Assembly (NCBI GenBank): GCA_013416395.1
Contig: JACCEP010000013.1
Coordinates: 1-64,000 of the forward strand
From: Alcaligenaceae bacterium
Lineage (GTDB): Bacteria; Pseudomonadota; Gammaproteobacteria; Burkholderiales; Burkholderiaceae_B
Direction of reading: 5' to 3'
Length of the DNA: 64,000 nt
Under the pieces are notes generated by a model. It searched no databases. It had not been told where the DNA came from and saw only the letters and a program-made list of their open reading frames with translations. The stretch's first letter is position 1. The number at the start of each line of letters is the position of its first letter. Of the stretch, positions 35,985-42,705 are shown piece after piece. A program made the position numbers and the translations under genes.

Positions 35985-36989
35985 CTAGTTAACTTTTGCA
36001 CCTGAGTTCCTGACAAGTTCAGCCCATTTTTTGGTCTCGTCGGCCTCGAACTTAGCCAAATCTTTGGTAGATTCGCCACCTGGCTCTACCCCTTGTTGCT
36101 TCAGTCTCTCAATCAGGTCCGGATCGGCCAACACATCAGCAGCAGCCTCTTTCAGTTTGGCCATGACGGGCTCAGGCACCCCGGCAGGGGCATACATCAT
36201 GAACCAGGCGACTAAGTCGAAATCACTGTTGGTTTGCTCTGCGATGCTGGGCACATCGGGTGCTGCAATACTGCGTCGACTGCTAGATACACCTATGGCG
36301 CGCAACGCGCCGCTCTTTACATGGGGTAACACGGCAGCGGGGTGATAGAACATGAACTGAACCTCTCCTGACATCACATCCTGCATAGCCATGGCCCCCT
36401 CTTTATACGGGACATGCAGCATCACTACGCCGAGCCGATCTTTAAGTAATTCACCAGCCAGATGACCCGATGTGCCGCTTCCAGCAGATGAGAACATGAT
36501 GCCTTTCGGCGTGTTCGCAGCCTCGGCAAGCTCTTTTACAGAATGGTAAGGGGAATCGCCACTCACCACCAAAAATGTAGGCGTTTGCCCAACGAAAGCG
36601 ATGGGCTTGAAATCTGTTTTTGGTTCATAACCTCGCTTGGAATACAGTTCTGTATTAATGGCATGGGTTCCAACCGTGCCCATCAGAATGGTGTAACCAT
36701 CGGGAGCACTGCGTGCAACCTGCGCTGTACCGATTGTGCCACCAGCGCCAGCCTTGTTGCTCACCACAATGGGCTGACCCAGTTTCTTGGACATTTTGTC
36801 GGCGACGAGTCGCGAAATGGTGTCAGTCGTGGTGCCAGGACCAAACGGTACGACCAAGTTCACTGCCTTCGTCGGAAAGTCCGCAGACAGGGCTGGCGTC
36901 GCCATAAACGCTAAAGGCGCCGAAACAAAAGCGGCCATAAGACGGTACGGTGGATATTTATTAAACGGATTTTTTATAGATAGACTCAT
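35985..36989 (-). CDS. Bug-family (TctC-like) periplasmic receptor
   Basis: A 334-residue receptor, with a signal peptide ending near PALSA/DFPTK, then AVNLVVPFGPGTT and SNKAGAGGTIGTAQV, and HVPYKEGAMAM. The start MSLSIKNP follows AAGGAGGAG; an 11-residue longer frame is not needed. It is the first gene of a four-gene set and its stop is one base from the Fe-ADH start. It is divergent from a LysR gene at 37143. No TctA/TctB partner is nearby. Confidence 0.92.
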   Translation of the reverse strand: MSLSIKNPFNKYPPYRLMAAFVSAPLAFMATPALSADFPTKAVNLVVPFGPGTTTDTISRLVADKMSKKLGQPIVVSNKAGAGGTIGTAQVARSAPDGYTILMGTVGTHAINTELYSKRGYEPKTDFKPIAFVGQTPTFLVVSGDSPYHSVKELAEAANTPKGIMFSSAGSGTSGHLAGELLKDRLGVVMLHVPYKEGAMAMQDVMSGEVQFMFYHPAAVLPHVKSGALRAIGVSSSRRSIAAPDVPSIAEQTNSDFDLVAWFMMYAPAGVPEPVMAKLKEAAADVLADPDLIERLKQQGVEPGGESTKDLAKFEADETKKWAELVRNSGAKVN

Positions 36990-37085
36990 GATTACTCCTC
37001 CTTGTAGTAGGCCTGACTTCATTTATTCATTGTTCTAAAGCTTGAAGCTGGTATCAGTCTAATTGCCAGTTATGAAATACAGAAA

Positions 37086-37100
37086 TGATTGTTTTAATCA
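37086..37100. promoter_or_regulatory. Candidate LysR operator before the cassette LysR gene
   Basis: TGATT-GTTTT-AATCA, perfect 5-base arms, lies 43 bases upstream of the LysR start and about 97 bases upstream of the Bug start, in their divergent promoter region. LysR proteins usually bind T-N11-A dyads in just this place. Confidence 0.45.
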
Positions 37101-37142
37101 GCTATGATCGATGGCATCGATAGCAATCTGAACATTCTCGTC

Positions 37143-38066
37143 ATGGAACTGAGGCACTTACGATATTTCATTGCATTGGCGGGGTCACTTAACTTCACCC
37201 GTGCGGCCGAGCGCGTGCACGTAACGCAGTCGACACTGTCACATCAAATACGCCAACTGGAAGAGGAGATCGGCCAACGTTTGTTTGACCGCAACGGCAA
37301 GCGTGTCGTGCTGACCGAGGCTGGCGAATCGTTTCTGGCTTATGCCAACCGTGCGCTTGAAGTCATCGATGAGGGTCTGGGCGAACTAAAACAGGCCGTC
37401 GCGCCGATTACAGGTACCGTGCACATAGGCACTACATCCACCTTTAATCAGAGTTTTCTTCCCGATTGTGTTGCACTTTTTCTTAGAGAGAACACCACTG
37501 TCAAGATTGTCATTGACGAACTATCGGCCGACGCGATCACTGACGGGCTCATGGCGGAAGAGCTAGATATCGGCATTGGGTACCGACCCGAACTGCAAGA
37601 GACAATAAGGTTCGAACCACTATTCAACGAGGAACTCGCCTTGGTCGTAGCGAACAAGCATATATTGGCAACGCGCAAACGCTTGCGAATAGCCGAGCTT
37701 CATCGCGAGTCACTGGTTCTGTTGCCAAAGAAATTTTCTACCAGACGTCTGCTTGATGAATGCTTTAACGCAGCAGGTGCCCAGCCAAATATCATCGCTG
37801 AAATGAATACCATTCCGGCGATGCTGGGTTTGGTAGTACGAGAACATGTAGGTACTATTGTTGCGCCCAGCGCAATCGCACACCACAGTATTCCTGTACA
37901 AGTGATTCCGCTCGAAGGCCCCACCCCCATCCGCACCCATGGCCTAATGTTCAAGGATGCCCACGAGCAAACGCGAGCCAGCATGGCCTTCAGTGCCCTT
38001 ATCCGTAATCACACAAAGCCTGGAATGTACGGTGCAAGACCAGCACAAGGCGCAGTGGTTTTTTAA
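37143..38066 (+). CDS. LysR-family transcriptional regulator (CynR-like)
   Basis: A 307-residue LysR regulator with start MELRHLRYF, the N-terminus usual for CynR/CbbR-like members; a 13-residue longer frame is not supported. The helix-turn-helix is SLNFTRAAERVHVTQSTLSHQIRQLEEEIG. It is divergent from the Bug, Fe-ADH, citryl-CoA-lyase-like, CaiB operon and probably activates it in response to the imported acid. The Shine-Dalgarno site is weak. It sits just inside the second Rpn repeat. Confidence 0.9.
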   Translation: MELRHLRYFIALAGSLNFTRAAERVHVTQSTLSHQIRQLEEEIGQRLFDRNGKRVVLTEAGESFLAYANRALEVIDEGLGELKQAVAPITGTVHIGTTSTFNQSFLPDCVALFLRENTTVKIVIDELSADAITDGLMAEELDIGIGYRPELQETIRFEPLFNEELALVVANKHILATRKRLRIAELHRESLVLLPKKFSTRRLLDECFNAAGAQPNIIAEMNTIPAMLGLVVREHVGTIVAPSAIAHHSIPVQVIPLEGPTPIRTHGLMFKDAHEQTRASMAFSALIRNHTKPGMYGARPAQGAVVF

Positions 38067-38218
38067 CGATCATCGTCTACGAATATGGGTTTCTTCAGAG
38101 CTTCGCCCACTCATCCAGGGTTATAGCTTTTTGGCAGCGTTTGAGGTACTGCTTTTTGGCTGAGATTGAGGACACCCGCTGGTTCTATCTGACGATCCAC
38201 CTCTGTACACATAGAGTA

Positions 38219-39402
38219 AAATCACGTCAGACAAATACGCTTTCAATGCATTGGGCATCCAATAAGTTTAGTGACCAGTTTTGCAATTGATCGGCGCTGG
38301 CCTGTGAGAGCAGCGTTTGGTAACGCGACGGCAAGGGGCCGAACCTGTGTTCAAGCTGGCGCGCCAGCAGCTGTGCCTGGCCTTGCAGGATTCCTTGTTG
38401 CTGTCCTTTCTGTAGCCCTTTCTGTAGGCCCTTCTGCTCACCCTCGTATCGCGCCTGATCCAGCATATCTTCGGCATCAACCAGCGCCTGTTCTCGGCGC
38501 TCTGCTGCCAGTCGCAGTTCTTCGTCTGAATACAGCGTTTGCAGATGGGTCAGGGCTTCTTGTACAGGTGGGTGGGTAATTGCAGTCATGGCAGCCTCAT
38601 CCAGGTTGTGCAACAGACATGCGATCCAGGCCAGCAACGGCGCAGGCAGTTCACGCAGCCCTTCAGCTTTACGAAGTTCAATTATATGCACTTGCAGCAT
38701 TTGCCCCAACTGGATTTGCGGATACTGGCTGTCGCGTAACGTGAAGTGCCAGTTGGCCTTGGCAGGATGCTCGGTAAACAGGTCATGCGCCAGCAGGCTG
38801 ATGCCGATAACAGGCTTGAGATCACGGTAATTTTGACCGGCCTTCAATTGCCCGGCCAGGCTGCGCGCCACGCCATACACGTTACGCTGGGGCCAGTGCC
38901 GAAAGGGTTGCAACTGCATTTCTATGCCCAAGCGCTGGCCATGGGCATCCTCAGCGAGGATGTCCAACACAATGTGCTTGCCCTCCAGATCTGCCGGCAA
39001 AATATGCGGGTTCAGGATGTGCCGTACCGTTATGGCTGGGGCGGGGTAGCGTACGGCATTGATCAGATCAGACAGCAGGTGCGGATAGCGGCTGAACAAG
39101 GCTTTGAAGACTACATCGTTGCACAATGAAAGGCGATGCGTGCGAGTTTGTTGTGCTTGCCTGAACGCATCGAAGCGAAACGCTTGCACGCCGCTAGTCA
39201 GCTGATCAAAGCCTGACCTTGCAGGTGCTCCAACCGCACATTGCGTCGCGTCTACGGACGGCCCTGTCGATGAAGGCGGGTTAACGGATGACATGCCTGT
39301 TTGCCCTTAAACAGTTTGCAAAACGGCAATCTAAAGCAAACTAAAAGGCATAAAAATTAGGCAAACTAGTCCATACGGACAAGAACATCATCAGTGTTGG
39401 AA
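38219..39402 (-). repeat. Long direct repeat, copy 2, carrying an Rpn-family gene
   Basis: About 1184 bases matching 31634-32805 in the same orientation. The 12-base length difference is one extra KGLQ-type unit. Identity stops abruptly on both sides (after TTGGAA at 39402, before AAATCACG at 38219), so the flanks differ completely. With copy 1 it brackets the 5.4-kb catabolic cassette. Confidence 0.9.
38227..39294 (-). CDS. Rpn-family recombination-promoting nuclease (PDDEXK_2), copy 2
   Basis: A 355-residue protein almost identical to that at 31642-32697. Differences include Cys/Leu near residue 55, His/Tyr in the SRxPHLL segment, Ala/Pro in RYPxAITV, Ala/Val in LKPxIGIS, one extra KGLQ unit, and a slightly different C-terminus (NLLDAQCIESVFV). 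The D...ExQ nuclease signature is intact. An internal ATG at 38589 with the same GAGG could start a 120-residue C-terminal protein. Both copies look functional. Confidence 0.88.
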   Translation of the reverse strand: MSSVNPPSSTGPSVDATQCAVGAPARSGFDQLTSGVQAFRFDAFRQAQQTRTHRLSLCNDVVFKALFSRYPHLLSDLINAVRYPAPAITVRHILNPHILPADLEGKHIVLDILAEDAHGQRLGIEMQLQPFRHWPQRNVYGVARSLAGQLKAGQNYRDLKPVIGISLLAHDLFTEHPAKANWHFTLRDSQYPQIQLGQMLQVHIIELRKAEGLRELPAPLLAWIACLLHNLDEAAMTAITHPPVQEALTHLQTLYSDEELRLAAERREQALVDAEDMLDQARYEGEQKGLQKGLQKGQQQGILQGQAQLLARQLEHRFGPLPSRYQTLLSQASADQLQNWSLNLLDAQCIESVFV

Positions 39403-39648
39403 TGTACGTTTGCAAAATACTGGTTGGTGCAGGGCCTGGTCGTGAACCTCAGTTGTCTTCATCTTGAGTTGGCTACGATAAAAAAGCAGGGTGATCACCC
39501 ACTCTTTGAGCTAGTCGCTCCTCACTTTGTTCAGCCATCCCAGCCATTGTCGATAGAGCCATATTTTGGGCGCGGGCAATGGACGGAGATTTTCATGGTC
39601 CCGCGTCCGATGCGCCGCGCTTAAAGCCTCGGTGTGCTTCTGCCTTGA

Positions 39649-40698
39649 TCAAGCCATCAACGAGGCATTATCGATCACGAAGCGGTACTTCACGTCGCCT
39701 TTGAGCATGCGCTCATAGGCGACGTTGATTTCATCGGCGCGAATCATCTCGATGTCTGCCACAATGCCGTGCTCTGCGCAAAAATCCAGCATCTCCTGCG
39801 TCTCGGGAATGCCGCCGATCATCGAGCCGGCCAGACTGCGGCGCTTCATAATAAGGTTGAACACCTGCGGCGAGGGATGCGGTGTGGCGGGAGCCCCCAC
39901 CAGTGCCATCGTTCCGTCACGTTTAAGCAGCGCGAAGAAAATGTCCAGATCATGTGGCGCGGCAACAGTATTCAGGATGAAGTCGAGGCTTTTCGCATGC
40001 GTGTCCATCTCCTCCGCATGACGCGACACGACCACATCGTCCGCGCCTAAAGCTTTGGCCGCCTCACGTTTGGACTCGGACGTGGTAAACGCCACAACGT
40101 AGGCACCCATAGCATGCGCCAGCTTGATGCCCATGTGCCCCAGACCGCCGATACCCACCACACCGACCTTTTTGCCGGGACCAACATGCCAATGACGTAG
40201 CGGAGAGTACGTGGTAATGCCTGCACACAACAGAGGCGCGACGGCGGCCAACTGCGCCTCAGGATGGGTGATGCGCAGTACATAGCGTTCGTGCACGACG
40301 ATTTTCTGCGAGTAACCACCCAGCGTGTGGCCGGGTGCATCCTGTGTAGGACCATTGTAGGTACCCACCATGTTGTCGCAGTAGTTCTCCAGCCCTTCGT
40401 CGCACTCCTCACAGTGCTGGCAGCTATCAACAATGCATCCGACGCCAACCAGATCGCCGAGCTGAAAATCCGTCACATGCGCGCCTACCGCCGACACGCG
40501 GCCCACAATCTCGTGCCCCGGAACGCAGGGGTAGAGCGTACCTGCCCACTCGGAACGGACCTGATGGAGGTCCGAGTGACACACGCCGCAATAAGCAATG
40601 TCGATCTGTACGTCGTGCGCACTCGGCGCGCGCCGGGTGATACTCAGCAGTTCGAGAGCGCGGTCGCCTGCAAGAGCGCCATAAGCGTTGATAGTCAT
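39649..40698 (-). CDS. Zinc-dependent NAD(P)-linked alcohol dehydrogenase (cinnamyl-alcohol-dehydrogenase/YahK type)
   Basis: A 349-residue medium-chain dehydrogenase that interconverts aldehydes and alcohols. The catalytic zinc site is CGVCHSDLH and PGHEIVG, the structural zinc site is DSCQHCEECDEGLENYC, and the cofactor fold is VGVVGIGGLGHMGIKLAHAMG. The start MTINAYGALA follows AGGAATCGAAATC; a longer frame to 40794 is not supported. The neighbouring LysR gene is degraded, so control by it is lost. A TTTCTAGAAA palindrome lies at 40731-40740, just upstream. Confidence 0.93.
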   Translation of the reverse strand: MTINAYGALAGDRALELLSITRRAPSAHDVQIDIAYCGVCHSDLHQVRSEWAGTLYPCVPGHEIVGRVSAVGAHVTDFQLGDLVGVGCIVDSCQHCEECDEGLENYCDNMVGTYNGPTQDAPGHTLGGYSQKIVVHERYVLRITHPEAQLAAVAPLLCAGITTYSPLRHWHVGPGKKVGVVGIGGLGHMGIKLAHAMGAYVVAFTTSESKREAAKALGADDVVVSRHAEEMDTHAKSLDFILNTVAAPHDLDIFFALLKRDGTMALVGAPATPHPSPQVFNLIMKRRSLAGSMIGGIPETQEMLDFCAEHGIVADIEMIRADEINVAYERMLKGDVKYRFVIDNASLMA

Positions 40699-40876
40699 GA
40701 TTTCGATTCCTGTGTCAATGGGAAAGCTAATTTCTAGAAAATGCGACGCGCACATCTTGCTGACCAAGCGTATGGGCCAGTTCGGCCAGATCATTCACAC
40801 GCCCAATGCGTGTTTATGAGTACGTCGAGTGCTGTCGGCCTTCGCAAACGCTGAGCACGAATAGACCGAGTAACTC

Positions 40877-41180
40877 GCTCAGCATACGCCAGGCCTGCAG
40901 TCCTCGAGTTGTACAACGGTCGATCCCAAGGTCGATGTAACGCTGTTTACCGGCACCGATCCCGAGGCGGCGAACGTTTAATACAGGCCATCGGCCACCG
41001 CTTTTACGAAATTGGACGAGTTAACGGACATGCGGGATAAGCCTGCGGGCACGGTACGCATCACCTGCGCTGAATTTATTCTGCGCACAACACTACTACC
41101 CAAGCTCACCCTTTTATCAAATGAATATCCTGACATAAATGTCGAATTCGACGTGAACTATGGATTTCGGGATAACCAGG
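40877..41180 (+). pseudogene. Remnant of a LysR-family regulator gene
   Basis: Fragments of a LysR gene divergent from the alcohol dehydrogenase. GERLIQAIGHRFYEI is readable at 40969-41013, then the frame shifts and DELTDMRDKPAGTVRIT, FILRTTLLPKLT and EFDVNYGFRD follow to about 41176; about 10-11 bases seem missing at the shift. The wing of the helix-turn-helix is only traceable (CAGCATACGCCAG at about 40880), and everything after GFRD is lost. Confidence 0.75.
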
Positions 41181-41325
41181 GGATTCTTTGTGGATTCTTT
41201 TTCGTCAATACAATTTGACGAGTCTGCGATTAGCGCCCCAAGCTACGTAGAAGACTTTGCTTCGAGCAAGCCACTTGTAACATCAGCAGTTAGCAGTAGG
41301 ATCAGAATGTGGCCAATGATGAAAG

Positions 41326-41363
41326 ACACCATATACTGGCCGTATCCGGCCACTTTATGGTGT
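41326..41363. other. Strong bipartite hairpin downstream of tRNA-Val
   Basis: ACACCATA (41326-41333) pairs with TATGGTGT (41356-41363), an internal loop follows, and TGGCCG (41337-41342) pairs with CGGCCA (41347-41352) around TATC. The tRNA gene on the minus strand ends 39 bases before it. No T-run follows on either strand, so it may be a rho-type or processing signal rather than a classical terminator. Confidence 0.5.
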
Positions 41364-41401
41364 AAGGCGCACAAAATAATGAGGCAGAGCCTGAATTTTA
41401 T

Positions 41402-41476
41402 TGGTGGGCGGTACAAGGTTCGAACTTGTGACCCCTGCCGTGTGAAGGCAGTGCTCTACCACTGAGCTAACCGCCC
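41402..41476 (-). tRNA. tRNA-Val (anticodon CAC)
   Basis: The minus strand reads GGGCGGTTAGCTCAGTGG onward, with a D-arm (GCTC..GAGC), anticodon arm CTGCC-TTCACAC-GGCAG with anticodon CAC at 34-36, T-loop GTTCGAAC, a perfect seven-pair acceptor stem (GGGCGGT/ACCGCCC) and an encoded CCA at 41404-41402. CAC reads the valine codon GUG. It lies beside dnaQ, as tRNA genes do next to dnaQ in other proteobacteria. Confidence 0.95.
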
Positions 41477-41628
41477 CATAAGACGTCGTATTGGCAACAT
41501 TGCGCTGCGCAAACGAGCTTTGGGAAGACCAGAATTGTACACCAGTTTTAAATGCTATCTGATTGAACACAGGCTGCCCGTAACCGACCGTCGCAGCAGC
41601 ATGGCTCACGCGATATCGTTGCCTGCGT

Positions 41629-42381
41629 TCAGCCCCCTGCCACCTCTGTAGACACCGCCACAGCCACCTGAGCTTCGGCATCCACCACCCGCCACACACA
41701 CGGCTTGCCTGCGGTTTCGTCCAGCGCTTCAAGGTAGTTCGCATGTGCCTGCAGTTCATCAGCACCGGCCGAAATCACCTTGAGCACAGAAACATCAACG
41801 GCTTCAACAGGCACGCCACCCGCGCGACCGCCCTCTTCTTCGTTGAAGTCCATGATCAGCGCGTCTTGACCGCGGGTCATGGCCAGCCATACGTCGGCCA
41901 GCAGCTCGGAGTCTAGCAGTGCTCCGTGCAACGTTCGATGCGCATTAGAAATGCCATAACGTTCGCACAATGCATCAAGATTATTACGTTTACCCGGATG
42001 TATCTCGCGCGCGTACAACAGCGAGTCGGTAACCTTGCCGCACAGCGCATCAAAACGGGGCAGACCAATACGCGTCAGCTCCGCATTCAGAAACTTGCAG
42101 TCAAACGCCGCGTTATGGATGATGACCTCAGCGTCTTTGACGTAGTCAACCAGCTGCTGCGCCGTTTCTTCGAAACGCGGGTGCCCTGACAGAAACTCAG
42201 TGGTCAGGCCGTGCACGGCCAGAGCCTCTGGGTCGCTGTCACGATCCGGGTTGAAATACAGATGCAGATGCCGGCCCGTAAGCGCACGATTTTCAAGCTC
42301 CACGCAGGCCAGTTCGACTATCCGGTGGCCTTGCGCCGGGTCGAGGCCGGTGGTTTCGGTATCAAGCACTATCTGACGCAT
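41629..42381 (-). CDS. dnaQ: DNA polymerase III epsilon subunit (3'-5' proofreading exonuclease)
   Basis: A 250-residue proofreading subunit of the replicative polymerase. The DEDDh exonuclease motifs are visible: D7-x-E9 (LDTETTG), HNAAFDCKFLN, and HxxxxD in LHGALLDSELL. The C-terminal part beyond about residue 180 is the polymerase-binding tail, and the Ala-rich end is long. It is 152 bases from tRNA-Val. In E. coli dnaQ lies beside rnhA; here an RND operon lies between them. Ribosome site is weak. Confidence 0.95.
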   Translation of the reverse strand: MRQIVLDTETTGLDPAQGHRIVELACVELENRALTGRHLHLYFNPDRDSDPEALAVHGLTTEFLSGHPRFEETAQQLVDYVKDAEVIIHNAAFDCKFLNAELTRIGLPRFDALCGKVTDSLLYAREIHPGKRNNLDALCERYGISNAHRTLHGALLDSELLADVWLAMTRGQDALIMDFNEEEGGRAGGVPVEAVDVSVLKVISAGADELQAHANYLEALDETAGKPCVWRVVDAEAQVAVAVSTEVAGG

Positions 42382-42705
42382 ATCTGAAAATCACTAAAAA
42401 GAAACAAAGCCATAGCCACGATGGGCGACGGCAAATAAAAGCAATGGGGGGGCGAAACAACAATGTTAACGCATGCGTCTCCATGGGCACACCAACCTCT
42501 TCGGTAGCATTGTCTTTCGGTCGAGGAAAAAGCCCGAACAAGAACGGCCAAGTCGGGCTGCCCAAACTCAGGCTCAACACCAACCTGCCGCAGGTCAATA
42601 CACGCCCCACCTACGGAAGACTAATGTGTACCGGAAACCATTTGCGTTGGCCTGCAAGCTTCTGCAGACCTCAACACGCATTCAGAAGCGCGTCGAGGCT
42701 GGCCA
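42382..42705. other. Intergenic region between the RND pump and dnaQ
   Basis: About 320 bases with no supported gene. It contains one T-tailed hairpin (annotated separately) that would end the RND transcript and leave dnaQ with its own promoter near the 5' gene end. Confidence 0.5.
42526..42559 (-). terminator. Rho-independent terminator of the second RND operon
   Basis: On the minus strand AGCCCGA (42559-42553) and TCGGGCT (42537-42531) form a seven-base-pair stem with a 15-base loop, followed by TTTTCC. It lies about 150 bases after the pump stop codon. The loop is longer than ideal but the T-run is on the correct side. Confidence 0.6.

Noticed and set aside
31634-39402. Classical composite transposon formed by the Rpn repeats
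   Set aside because: No terminal inverted repeats, target duplication or DDE transposase; Rpn belongs to the PDDEXK nucleases.
39394-39624. A 76-codon plus-strand open frame after the second Rpn repeat
   Set aside because: It begins inside the repeat, has no ribosome site and no family; the region is treated as non-coding.
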